This document shows, piece after piece, positions 1 to 5,035 of a stretch of DNA of 5,723 nt. The notes under the pieces are model-generated. The model was not told the DNA's origin. It saw only the letters and a list, made by a program, of their open reading frames with translations, and did no database searches. This DNA comes from Acidobacteriota bacterium. Lineage in GTDB: Bacteria > Acidobacteriota > Terriglobia > Terriglobales > Acidobacteriaceae. A program made the translations under genes and the position numbers. Position 1 is the first letter of the stretch. Each line of letters begins with the position of its first letter. The DNA is taken from assembly GCA_003224785.1 (NCBI GenBank), contig QHZV01000253.1:8461-14183 (forward strand). The letters run 5' to 3'.

Positions 1-5
1 GACAT
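1..5 (-). CDS. rplF: Possible start of rplF (50S ribosomal protein L6), cut off by window edge
   Basis: Only five bases are present: an ATG followed by TC, which fits the usual L6 beginning Met-Ser. The call rests on context. In spc operons rplF follows rpsH directly, and the spacer between the rpsH stop and this ATG is 83 bases. Upstream of the ATG lies GCTGAGAGCTTCTTT, giving a GAGAG Shine-Dalgarno-like stretch at a workable distance. The same arrangement precedes rplP and, more weakly, rplE in this window. No L6 protein sequence can be verified here, so this is an inference from synteny and start context. Confidence 0.4.
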
Positions 6-10
6 AAAGA

Positions 11-83
11 AGCTCTCAGCTTTTAGCCATCAGCCCTCAGCAAAGCCTCGCCGATTTTACTGACGGCTGATAGCTGACGGCTG
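11..83. repeat. AGCYNNN heptad array with an inverted second arm, rpsH-rplF spacer
   Basis: On the plus strand five units run at an exact seven-base period from 11 to 45: agctctc, agctttt, agccatc, agccctc, agcaaag. From 60 to 83 the same family appears inverted (complement units agccgtc, agctatc, agccgtc). Bases 25-40 pair with 60-75 at 14 of 16 positions around a 19-base loop, so the transcript could fold into a long hairpin just after the rpsH stop. No run of U follows the stem on the transcribed strand, so a classical intrinsic terminator is unlikely. It could be a processing or stability element, or an inert repeat. Confidence 0.75.
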
Positions 84-88
84 TTTTC

Positions 89-487
89 CTACCAAACTTC
101 GCACAACAACTCGCCGCCGAGTCCTTGCTTGCGGGCTTGCCGGCCGGTCATCACTCCGCGCGGAGTGGTCAAGATGTTGATTCCCAAGCCACCGAGAACG
201 CGCGGAATCTCCGTTCGGCGCACATACACGCGGCATCCGGGACGCGATACTCGCGCCACGTTCGAAATGGCAGCTTCATTGTTGCTGTCATATTTCAGGT
301 AGATGCGAATGACCTTGTGGCCTTCCTCTTCCGTCGCCTTAAAGTTCGAGATGTAACCCTCTTCTTTCAAAATGCGGGCAATCTCCGTCTTCAGGTTGGA
401 AGCGGGAACATCTACTTTCTGGTGCCGTGCGCGAATCGCGTTGCGAATTCGCGTCAGCATGTCTGAGACCGGATCGGTCAACTTCAT
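89..487 (-). CDS. rpsH: 30S ribosomal protein S8
   Basis: S8 is a primary 16S rRNA-binding protein of the small-subunit platform. In E. coli it also represses the spc operon by binding its mRNA. The product is 132 residues, the usual family length. It opens [17 protein letters not shown], the classic S8 start, and ends with the conserved C-terminal block: [15 protein letters not shown], the basic [11 protein letters not shown] segment and the terminal CEVW. The start is set at the ATG at 487 because GGAGAAG lies 8 bases upstream. A longer frame from a TTG at 514 would add nine residues (MCGYGEAKR) unlike any S8 N-terminus. It sits 113 bases after rpsN and 83 bases before the presumed rplF. 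No sign of damage. Confidence 0.97.
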   Translation of the reverse strand: MKLTDPVSDMLTRIRNAIRARHQKVDVPASNLKTEIARILKEEGYISNFKATEEEGHKVIRIYLKYDSNNEAAISNVARVSRPGCRVYVRRTEIPRVLGGLGINILTTPRGVMTGRQARKQGLGGELLCEVW

Positions 488-495
488 ACGTTTTG

Positions 496-502
496 CTTCT
501 CC
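496..502 (-). promoter_or_regulatory. Ribosome binding site that sets the rpsH start
   Basis: The transcribed strand reads GGAGAAG here, 8 bases upstream of the ATG at 487. This near-consensus Shine-Dalgarno supports that ATG over the in-frame TTG at 514, which lies upstream of the site. Confidence 0.75.
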
Positions 503-505
503 GTA

Positions 506-521
506 CCCACACAACCGTGGG
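506..521. other. Small hairpin upstream of the rpsH ribosome binding site
   Basis: CCCAC at 506-510 and GTGGG at 517-521 are perfect complements around a six-base loop, just upstream of the rpsH Shine-Dalgarno. A five-base-pair stem is weak evidence. It could modulate rpsH translation or be chance. Confidence 0.3.
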
Positions 522-540
522 CAAAACTAGTGATGCCACT

Positions 541-593
541 CGTCGTACGTCGTTCGTCGTTCACGTACGACCTACGACGAACAACCAACGACC
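541..593. repeat. GTCGTNN-type heptad array forming an inverted repeat, rpsN-rpsH spacer
   Basis: On the transcribed strand the spacer reads as seven-base units such as GTCGTTG, GTTGTTC, GTCGTAG, GTCGTAC, then changes to the complementary form ACGAACG, ACGTACG. The two orientations converge, and 542-550 (GTCGTACGT) is an exact inverted repeat of 563-571 with a 12-base loop. The array differs in sequence from the AGCYNNN arrays elsewhere in the window but shares the seven-base period. It fills most of the 113-base gap and has no coding potential I would credit. Confidence 0.7.
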
Positions 594-600
594 GCTTTCT

Positions 601-825
601 TTACCAGGACGACTTCGAAACGCCTGGAATTTCCCCACGCAACGCAAGCCCGCGGAAACACAGACGGCAAAGACCGAACTTACGTAGATACGCGCGCGGA
701 CGTCCGCAAATCTTGCAGCGGTTGTGCTTGCGACTGGAAAATTTCGGCCTGGGCTCGTTCTTGTCGCGCGCCTGCTTAAACTTGTCTTGAATCTTTTCGT
801 CTTTAACTCGTTTTGCTGTTGTCAT
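601..825 (-). CDS. rpsN: 30S ribosomal protein S14, zinc-binding type
   Basis: S14 sits in the head of the 30S subunit next to S3, S10 and S19. This is the zinc (C+) form: Cys37, Cys40, Cys53 and Cys56 form two CxxC pairs flanking [12 protein letters not shown]. The family ending is intact ([14 protein letters not shown]). The usual zinc form has about 61 residues; this one has 74, the surplus being a charged N-terminal stretch before the RPKF segment. The ATG at 825 is supported by AAGGA at 830-834. The gene follows rplE by 37 bases, its normal spc position. The symbol rpsZ is also used for this form. Confidence 0.96.
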   Translation of the reverse strand: MTTAKRVKDEKIQDKFKQARDKNEPRPKFSSRKHNRCKICGRPRAYLRKFGLCRLCFRGLALRGEIPGVSKSSW

Positions 826-862
826 GCAATCCTTAGTTATGGTGTGTATCTAATTTTAATCG

Positions 863-1492
863 TCACTGCGTCCTGAACGGCATTCCGAGATGCTTGAGTA
901 ACGTTCGCGCCTGGTTGTCGTCGCGCGCCGTAGTCACGATGGTGACGTTCATTCCCTTCAGCTTGTCCACCCTCTCGTACGAGATCTCCGGGAAGATCAA
1001 CTGGTCGTGCAATCCAATGGTGTAGTTCCCTCGGCCGTCGAATGCCTTGGTCGAAACTCCGCGGAAATCGCGCACACGCGGCAGAACGATGTTTACCAGC
1101 CGGTCGAAGAATTCGTACATCCGGTCGCCACGCAAGGTGACCATTGCGCCAATCGGCATGCCTTCGCGGACTTTGAATGCCGCAATGGATTTCTTGGCGC
1201 GCGTAACCACCGGCTTTTGTCCGGTGATTTGGCCAAGTTCATTCACCGCAGGATCCATGATTTTGGCATTCTGCGTGGCTTCGCCCATGCCCATGTTGAC
1301 CACGATCTTATGCAGATGCGGCACCGCCATGGGGTTCTTGAGTTCGAACTCTTTCATCAGCACGGGAGCGACTTCCTTGTGGAAGCGGTCCTTCAGGCGC
1401 GGAGTTTCTTTCGCGCTGTGACGGGCTGCTTCCGGAGCGCGCTGCTCTTCCTGCTGGTCCCCACCCTTTTTTTCTTTTTTGTCTTTAGCCAT
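863..1492 (-). CDS. rplE: 50S ribosomal protein L5 with N-terminal extension
   Basis: L5 binds 5S rRNA in the central protuberance of the large subunit and contacts the small-subunit head. The product has 209 residues against about 179 in E. coli. The core is intact from about residue 33 ([17 protein letters not shown]), with [11 protein letters not shown], the [21 protein letters not shown] block, [34 protein letters not shown] and [12 protein letters not shown]. The first 30 or so residues are an added, highly charged, probably disordered segment rich in Lys, Glu, Gln and Ala ([16 protein letters not shown]). No in-frame ATG lies near the core start; the next Met is residue 46, inside it. 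The upstream ATG is therefore the plausible start. Its Shine-Dalgarno is weak (AAGAG) and lies within a heptad repeat. Confidence 0.97.
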   Translation of the reverse strand: MAKDKKEKKGGDQQEEQRAPEAARHSAKETPRLKDRFHKEVAPVLMKEFELKNPMAVPHLHKIVVNMGMGEATQNAKIMDPAVNELGQITGQKPVVTRAKKSIAAFKVREGMPIGAMVTLRGDRMYEFFDRLVNIVLPRVRDFRGVSTKAFDGRGNYTIGLHDQLIFPEISYERVDKLKGMNVTIVTTARDDNQARTLLKHLGMPFRTQ

Positions 1493-1497
1493 AATTC

Positions 1498-1566
1498 AGC
1501 TCTTAGCTACTAGCCTTCAGCTCTCAGCTGCCCTAGCTAAAGCTAAGGGCTAAGAGCAAAAAGCTA
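1498..1566. repeat. AGCYNNN heptad array with inverted arm, rplX-rplE spacer
   Basis: Five units at an exact seven-base period run from 1498 to 1532 on the plus strand: agctctt, agctact, agccttc, agctctc, agctgcc. From about 1533 the family continues inverted. A stem of GCCCTAGC (1530-1537) with GCTAAGGGC (1542-1550) has a four-base loop and one bulged base. The array fills almost the whole 71-base spacer. One end overlaps the rplX TAG at 1564-1566; the other comes within six bases of the rplE start. No U-run follows on the transcribed strand. Confidence 0.75.
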
Positions 1567-1902
1567 TTTATCCAGCGTTGCTCCGCACTTCTTGCATACT
1601 CGAACCTTGCGGTCGCCCTGCACGGCATGACCGATTCGCACCGGGCCGCATGTAGAACAGACGAGCTGCACTTTCGATATCGATACGGAACTTTCCTGCT
1701 CCGCGATTCCACCTTTTGACCGCTGGGTCGGGCGAAGGTGCTTCTTCACGATCATCACGTGCTCGACCAGAACCCTGCCGGTATCGGGAAAAACACGCAG
1801 AACGCGTCCCTGCTTGCCCTTATCCCGTCCACTCAACACTTTCACGGTGTCGTTGCGGCGGATGTCAACTCTTTTGTGTGCTGTTGTTGTCGCGACTGCC
1901 AT
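1564..1902 (-). CDS. rplX: 50S ribosomal protein L24
   Basis: L24 is an early assembly protein of the large subunit and binds the 5' domain of 23S rRNA. The product is 112 residues, a normal length. The KOW motif lies at about residues 16-42 (NDTVKVLSGRDKGKQGRV), followed by VKKHLRPTQRSKGGI. Near the C-terminus two CxxC pairs, Cys82/Cys85 and Cys103/Cys106, suggest a small metal-binding ribbon of the kind found in many bacterial L24 proteins; zinc binding is inferred. The ATG at 1902 has GGGAG about 8 bases upstream. It lies 51 bases after rplN and 71 bases before rplE, both spacers carrying repeats. Confidence 0.97.
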   Translation of the reverse strand: MAVATTTAHKRVDIRRNDTVKVLSGRDKGKQGRVLRVFPDTGRVLVEHVMIVKKHLRPTQRSKGGIAEQESSVSISKVQLVCSTCGPVRIGHAVQGDRKVRVCKKCGATLDK

Positions 1903-1932
1903 TTAACAACTCCCGTGCGTTACTCACAATTC

Positions 1933-1958
1933 GGGACGCAGCAAGCTACGTCTCTACA
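1933..1958. repeat. Degenerate TGTAGAGACGT palindromic element, rplN-rplX spacer
   Basis: The segment ending GCTACGTCTCTACA on the plus strand matches one arm of the elements at 2929-2957 and 5036-5087. The opposite arm is decayed (ggGACG instead of GAGACG). Read in the transcribed direction the element begins TGTAGAGACGTAGC, and its TAG is the rplN stop codon, so repeat and gene end overlap. Confidence 0.6.
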
Positions 1959-2325
1959 GAACTTCTGGAGCCAAACTCACAATCTTCAAAAACTTCTTCT
2001 CGCGCAGCTCTCTTGCTACTGGACCGAATACGCGCGTGCCAACCGGCTCGCCAGTCTCATTGATCAGAACTGCCGCATTCTGATCGAATCGGATGTAAGT
2101 ACCGTCACGGCGGCGATATTCCTTCCGCGTGCGCACGATCACGGCTTTTACAACTTTGCCCTTTTGCACCTGTCCGTCTGGGGCCGCCTCTTTGACGCTG
2201 GCGGTGACGACATCTCCGAGTCCAGCGCGCAGACCAGTCGAGCCGCCGAGCGGCAGAATCATCTGCAGCTTGCGTGCGCCGCTGTTATCGGCAACCTCGA
2301 GCATGCTTCGCATCATGACAGCCAT
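1954..2325 (-). CDS. rplN: 50S ribosomal protein L14
   Basis: L14 lies at the subunit interface of the 50S, binding 23S rRNA and forming bridges to 16S rRNA. The product is 123 residues, within one of the family norm. Conserved segments in order: [78 protein letters not shown] and the family-typical end [10 protein letters not shown]. The ATG at 2325 has AGAGGAA about 6 bases upstream. Other Mets at residues 4 and 5 are possible but shorten the normal N-terminus. Its TAG stop lies inside a palindromic repeat element, so the repeat abuts the coding region without altering the protein end. Confidence 0.98.
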   Translation of the reverse strand: MAVMMRSMLEVADNSGARKLQMILPLGGSTGLRAGLGDVVTASVKEAAPDGQVQKGKVVKAVIVRTRKEYRRRDGTYIRFDQNAAVLINETGEPVGTRVFGPVARELREKKFLKIVSLAPEVL

Positions 2326-2371
2326 AAGGATTCCTCTTGCCTGGATCTAGCCGCGAGCTATGACTATGCCC

Positions 2372-2395
2372 GAACACCTTGCTCACTCGGTGCTC
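2372..2395. other. Short stem-loop in rpsQ-rplN spacer
   Basis: GAACACC at 2372-2378 and GGTGCTC at 2389-2395 can pair over seven positions (one pair not Watson-Crick) around a ten-base loop. This 79-base spacer is the longest junction without one of the recognised repeat families. No U-run follows. The stem may be a mild structural element or chance. Confidence 0.3.
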
Positions 2396-2404
2396 AAAGC
2401 TCTC

Positions 2405-2716
2405 CTACTTCTGTTCCTCAACTCCCTGCACTCCTGCAACTTCCGGCACCAACGCCGTCTTACGCACAATCTCTTTCAGCCGCCACCGCTTTAGCTTCGA
2501 GAGCGGCCGTGTCTCTTCCAAGCGGACTACGTCGCCGATATGGGCTTCGTTCTTTTCGTCGTGCGCATAAAACTTTTTCGCCTTCGAAATCACGCGCGTA
2601 TAAAGCGGATGCGACCTGCGGCGCACCACCTGGACCACGATGGTCTTGTTCATGCGGTTCGAGACTACGTTGCCGACCACTTCTTTGCGCCTTCCGGCAG
2701 CTTGTGCTTCCGCCAT
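2405..2716 (-). CDS. rpsQ: 30S ribosomal protein S17
   Basis: S17 is a primary 16S rRNA-binding protein with an OB-type fold, important for early 30S assembly. The product is 103 residues against 84 in E. coli. The core covers about residues 11-90: [59 protein letters not shown]. The extra length is a short N-terminal stretch ([10 protein letters not shown]) and a C-terminal tail ending GVQGVEEQK. The start ATG shares its A with the rpmC stop (TAATG), which implies translational coupling, and GGGGAGAAG inside the end of rpmC can act as ribosome binding site. Confidence 0.97.
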   Translation of the reverse strand: MAEAQAAGRRKEVVGNVVSNRMNKTIVVQVVRRRSHPLYTRVISKAKKFYAHDEKNEAHIGDVVRLEETRPLSKLKRWRLKEIVRKTALVPEVAGVQGVEEQK

Positions 2717-2919
2717 TACTTCTTCTCCCCGGCGGTTGCACGTTCGCGGGCAACCGTCTTTACGCGGGCAATGTCTTTGCGCAGACCGCGCAGTTTTTTC
2801 AAACTCTCGGTCTGGCCCATCTTGAGCTGAAACCTCAGCTTGAAAAGCTGATCGCTCATCTCTGTTTCCTGATGCCGAAGTTCTTCGTCGGTCAGGTTTC
2901 GAACTTTATCCGCTTTCAT
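2716..2919 (-). CDS. rpmC: 50S ribosomal protein L29
   Basis: L29 is a small two-helix hairpin protein near the peptide exit tunnel; with L23 it forms the docking site for SRP and trigger factor. The product is 67 residues, a normal length. It shows the typical pattern of a short N-terminal segment ([14 protein letters not shown]), a first helix with [12 protein letters not shown], the turn, and a second basic helix ([18 protein letters not shown]). The start at 2919 has GGAGAG just upstream, directly beside a palindromic repeat. The stop overlaps the rpsQ start by one base. Confidence 0.97.
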   Translation of the reverse strand: MKADKVRNLTDEELRHQETEMSDQLFKLRFQLKMGQTESLKKLRGLRKDIARVKTVARERATAGEKK

Positions 2920-2928
2920 GAACTCTCC

Positions 2929-2957
2929 GTGGAGACGTTGCTTGCTACGTCTCTACA
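2929..2957. repeat. TGTAGAGACGT palindromic element, rplP-rpmC spacer
   Basis: GTGGAGACGT at 2929-2938 pairs with ACGTCTCTAC at 2947-2956, nine exact pairs and one G.T, around an eight-base loop. It is the most compact copy of the element also seen at 5036-5087 and, decayed, at 1933-1958. It fills most of the 44-base spacer, between the rplP stop and the rpmC ribosome binding site. Confidence 0.75.
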
Positions 2958-2963
2958 AAATGT

Positions 2964-3380
2964 TTAGTGCGCGCCTTCGCGCTGCACAAATCTCGTGCGC
3001 AAGGGCAGCTTGTGCGACGCAAGACGCATGGCTTCAGTAGCGTCCTGCGGTGACACGCCTTCCATTTCAAACAAAATCTTGCCCGGCTTTACCACCGCGA
3101 CCCAATGATCAGGCGCGCCTTTGCCTTTCCCCATACGGGTTTCAGCAGGCTTTTTGGTGACCGGCTTATCGGGAAACAATCGAATCCAGATCTTGCCACC
3201 ACGCTTGATGAAACGAGTCATGGCCACGCGACTCGCCTCGATCTGCCGGTCGGTAATCCATCCCGGCTCGAGCACCTTCAATCCGTAGTCCCCGAAAGAC
3301 AACGTGCTGCCGGCCCAGGCCTTCCCGGTCATGCGTCCGCGCTGCTGCTTGCGGTACTTAACTTTTTTCGGCATTAACAT
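2964..3380 (-). CDS. rplP: 50S ribosomal protein L16
   Basis: L16 binds 23S and 5S rRNA near the A-site tRNA elbow and organises the peptidyl-transferase region late in 50S assembly. The product is 138 residues, the usual length. It begins [17 protein letters not shown] and carries [60 protein letters not shown] and the [17 protein letters not shown] block. The first ATG at 3380 is preferred over the one at 3374 because bacterial L16 usually keeps the ML-x-PK opening, and GAGAG lies about 8 bases upstream. That GAGAG belongs to a heptad repeat. Intact throughout. Confidence 0.98.
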   Translation of the reverse strand: MLMPKKVKYRKQQRGRMTGKAWAGSTLSFGDYGLKVLEPGWITDRQIEASRVAMTRFIKRGGKIWIRLFPDKPVTKKPAETRMGKGKGAPDHWVAVVKPGKILFEMEGVSPQDATEAMRLASHKLPLRTRFVQREGAH

Positions 3381-3385
3381 AAAAA

Positions 3386-3412
3386 AGCTCTCGTTCTTAG
3401 CTTTCAGCTCTT
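3386..3412. repeat. Short AGCYNNN heptad array, rpsC-rplP spacer
   Basis: Plus-strand units are agctctc (3386-3392), a six-base variant gttctt, agctttc (3399-3405) and agctctt (3406-3412). The array stands five bases from the rplP start, so its last unit, read as GAGAGCT on the transcribed strand, provides the likely Shine-Dalgarno. No clear inverted partner, though a stray cagctttcag occurs near 3472. The part of the spacer from about 3413 to 3471 holds nothing I recognise. Confidence 0.65.
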
Positions 3413-3479
3413 AATCAAACCCAATCGTCGTTGATCGCACGCTAAACCAAAACCACCCCAAAATACTGAGTCAGCTTTC

Positions 3480-3518
3480 AGATCACCCGATGTACCGGAT
3501 CGCCAGATCACCCGATCC
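3480..3518. repeat. GATCnCC octad array, just after the rpsC stop
   Basis: Units on the plus strand are agatcacc (3480-3487), cgatgtacc (nine bases, 3488-3496), ggatcgcc (3497-3504), agatcacc (3505-3512) and cgatcc (3513-3518). CAGATCACCCGAT occurs twice exactly, at 3479-3491 and 3504-3516. The array touches the rpsC stop codon (3518-3520) by one base. It is distinct from the heptad families in unit length and sequence. Confidence 0.65.
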
Positions 3519-4180
3519 TAAAAAGCTCCTACCGCTTGCGACTCGCGCTTCTTGGTGGGGAGAATCTCTCCTTTGTAAATCCAGCACTTCACGCCGATCA
3601 CACCGTACGTGGTACGGGCTTCAGTGAAGCCATATTCGATGTCCGCTCGCAAAGTGTGCAATGGCAGACGCCCTTGCAAATACCATTCGGAGCGAGCGAT
3701 TTCATTTCCGTTTAAGCGTCCGCTGACGCGGACCTTAATTCCTTTGCATCCGAAGCGCAGTGCCGAATCTACAGCTTTGCGCATTGCACGACGAAAGCCT
3801 ACGCGTTTTTCGAGTTGCAGCGCGATGGATTCTGACACTAGTTGCGCGTCAAGCTCAGGCTTGTGCACTTCCTGAATGTCTATGTACACCTCTCGGTTGG
3901 TGCGCTTCTGCACATCCTGCTTGAGCTTGTCGATCTCAGCGCCTTTGCGTCCGATGATGATTCCCGGGCGTGCGGTCTTGATGATCACCCGCAGCTTGTT
4001 GCCGGGACGCTCGACTTCAATCGAGCTCACGCCCGCTGACTTGAGCTTGTCTTTGAGCTCGTTCTTCAGCTTGACGTCTTCAAGCAGCAGTTTGTCGTAA
4101 TCACGCTCGACAAACCATCGCGACTTCCACGGCTTGGTGTATCCGAGCCGGAATCCGTAAGGATGTACCTTCTGTCCCAT
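3518..4180 (-). CDS. rpsC: 30S ribosomal protein S3
   Basis: S3 lies in the 30S head at the mRNA entry channel and forms part of the ribosomal helicase site. The product is 220 residues (233 in E. coli). It opens [20 protein letters not shown]. The KH domain covers about residues 40-110, with the GxxG loop GRKG at 77-80 inside [17 protein letters not shown]. The C-terminal domain follows with [40 protein letters not shown], and [17 protein letters not shown]. The tail after that is short. The ATG at 4180 has AAAGG about 8 bases upstream, within a heptad repeat. A TAG stop abuts another repeat array. No damage seen. Confidence 0.98.
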   Translation of the reverse strand: MGQKVHPYGFRLGYTKPWKSRWFVERDYDKLLLEDVKLKNELKDKLKSAGVSSIEVERPGNKLRVIIKTARPGIIIGRKGAEIDKLKQDVQKRTNREVYIDIQEVHKPELDAQLVSESIALQLEKRVGFRRAMRKAVDSALRFGCKGIKVRVSGRLNGNEIARSEWYLQGRLPLHTLRADIEYGFTEARTTYGVIGVKCWIYKGEILPTKKRESQAVGAF

Positions 4181-4186
4181 AAAATC

Positions 4187-4221
4187 AGCCTTTAGCTCCT
4201 GGCTTTTAGCCTCTAGCTCAA
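4187..4221. repeat. AGCYNNN heptad array, rplV-rpsC spacer
   Basis: Five consecutive seven-base units on the plus strand: agccttt (4187-4193), agctcct, ggctttt, agcctct, agctcaa (to 4221). The array is single-armed, with no inverted partner. It stands six bases from the rpsC start; on the transcribed strand it offers AAAGG and AGGAG as Shine-Dalgarno candidates. Confidence 0.75.
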
Positions 4222-4246
4222 ACCAAAATCTCTGCCAACCTGCAAA

Positions 4247-4327
4247 TTACCTCTTTGCGACTGCCTTCTTGCCCACCGACTTCTTCTTTGCCGCCACACG
4301 TTTCTTTTTGGTCGGCGCCGCCACAGC
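4247..4327 (-). pseudogene. Detached in-frame C-terminal tail of rplV
   Basis: Immediately after the rplV TAG the same reading frame stays open for 26 codons to a TAA at 4247-4249. The encoded peptide begins AVAAPTKKKR and ends KKAVAKR, with nearly every residue Lys, Arg, Ala or Val. That is the composition of the basic tails that extend many ribosomal proteins, and it has no start codon or ribosome binding site of its own. The simplest reading is that rplV once ended at 4247 and a nonsense change (for example GAG or CAG to TAG) cut off the tail. Alternatives are stop-codon readthrough, a sequencing error, or a chance Lys-rich stretch, the last unlikely given the frame and abrupt end. Confidence 0.6.
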
Positions 4328-4720
4328 CTACTCTTCGCCAACTACAGTCGCGAGATCAGCAGCGCCGTTCTTGCCACGCTCTGCCAGCGCGATCTCGATG
4401 TGCGCAATGCGCCGCACATATCGGAAAGCGCGCCCCATAGGAGCGGGACGAATCCGCTTCATGCGCGGGCCATCGTTTGCGACGGCGTGCTTCACGTACA
4501 AATTGTCGAGATCGACATCAATATTTTTTTCGCTGCTCAGATAGTTGGCGTTCTCAACCGCGGAGCGCACCAGCTTTTCAACTTTGGCGGCAACGCGCTT
4601 CTTGGTGAAAGCCAAAGTATTCAGTGCGTCTTCCACGCGCCGGCCTTTGATCAGGTCCAGCACCAGCCGCGCCTTCTGCGGCGATACGCGAACAAACCGG
4701 GTTTGTGCTCGAAATTCCAT
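4328..4720 (-). CDS. rplV: 50S ribosomal protein L22, probably lacking its original C-terminal tail
   Basis: L22 lines the peptide exit tunnel with an extended beta-hairpin and contacts all 23S rRNA domains. The product is 130 residues (110 in E. coli). The complete core is present: FRAQTRFVRVSPQKARLVLDLIKGRRVEDAL, VEKLVRSAVENANYL, the tunnel hairpin around GPRMKRIRPAPMGRAFRYVRR, and the closing strand IAHIEIALAE. It continues for about 15 residues to GEE and then a TAG. Beyond the TAG the frame remains open for a further Lys/Ala-rich 26 codons, so the protein may once have been about 157 residues. Core function should be unaffected. The ATG is three bases after the rpsS stop, which suggests translational coupling to that broken gene. 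Confidence 0.95.
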   Translation of the reverse strand: MEFRAQTRFVRVSPQKARLVLDLIKGRRVEDALNTLAFTKKRVAAKVEKLVRSAVENANYLSSEKNIDVDLDNLYVKHAVANDGPRMKRIRPAPMGRAFRYVRRIAHIEIALAERGKNGAADLATVVGEE

Positions 4721-4723
4721 GCT

Positions 4724-5027
4724 TTATGCCTTCGGAGCAGCCGGAGCCGCGCCTGCCGATGGAGTAATCGCTCCCGGGCCTCCCGGAATACCCGCCGGAC
4801 GTGCCGACGTTTCCGTCGCCGCCTTCATCGAGTGTCCTTTGAACTGGCGGGTAAAGCTGAACTCGCCGAGTTTGTGGCCCACCATATTCTCCGTGATGTA
4901 CACCGGAATAAACTTCTTTCCGTTGTGCACCGCGATCGACCTTTTTCTCGTTGCGCGAGTTCATCTGCTCAATGCGCGTCGCCAGATATCCGTCAATGAA
5001 CGGGCCTTTTTTTGTAGATCTTGCCAT
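4724..5027 (-). pseudogene. rpsS: 30S ribosomal protein S19, frameshifted by an internal deletion
   Basis: S19 sits in the 30S head with S13 and S14, bridges to the 50S and reaches toward the decoding site. The N-terminal 30 codons (5027 to 4938) are normal: MARSTKKGPFIDGYLATRIE through NEKKV. One base later (4937) the frame shifts, and from 4936 the sequence resumes as [20 protein letters not shown], then [15 protein letters not shown] and a Pro/Ala/Gly-rich tail ending APAAPKA. The missing segment is the most conserved part of S19, usually about 18 residues including TWSRRSTIFP. Against standard length this is 54 bases replaced by one, a net loss of 53. Staying in the first frame gives a 149-residue nonsense product running into rplV. 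AGGGGA precedes the ATG. S19 is normally essential, so either a misassembled or mutated copy is represented here, or another copy exists. Confidence 0.9.
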
Positions 5028-5035
5028 ATATCCCC

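Noticed and set aside
25..75. Intrinsic terminator after rpsH
   Set aside because: The inverted heptads can form a stem, but no U-run follows on either strand, and the operon is expected to continue into rplF.
488..514. Upstream TTG start extending rpsH by nine residues
   Set aside because: The added residues do not resemble S8, and the ATG at 487 has a good GGAGAAG at the right distance and gives the family length.
1498..1566. CRISPR-like array
   Set aside because: Units are seven bases with no unique spacers, and there are no cas genes; it is a degenerate short tandem repeat.
1738..2967. Long plus-strand open frame of 409 codons running antisense across rplX, rplN, rpsQ and rpmC
   Set aside because: It lies opposite four well-identified ribosomal genes and crosses their spacers and repeats. 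Its product is low-complexity (Ser, Leu, Ala, Arg-rich) with no domain I recognise. It is a by-product of codon use on the other strand.
4934..4940. Programmed ribosomal frameshift in rpsS
   Set aside because: A frameshift could rejoin the frames but would not restore the missing conserved residues, and I see no convincing slippery heptamer plus stimulatory structure at the junction.
4578..5027. 149-codon minus-strand frame starting with the S19 N-terminus
   Set aside because: Only the first 30 residues are S19; the rest is out-of-frame translation of rpsS and rplV after the deletion, so it is not a novel fusion protein.
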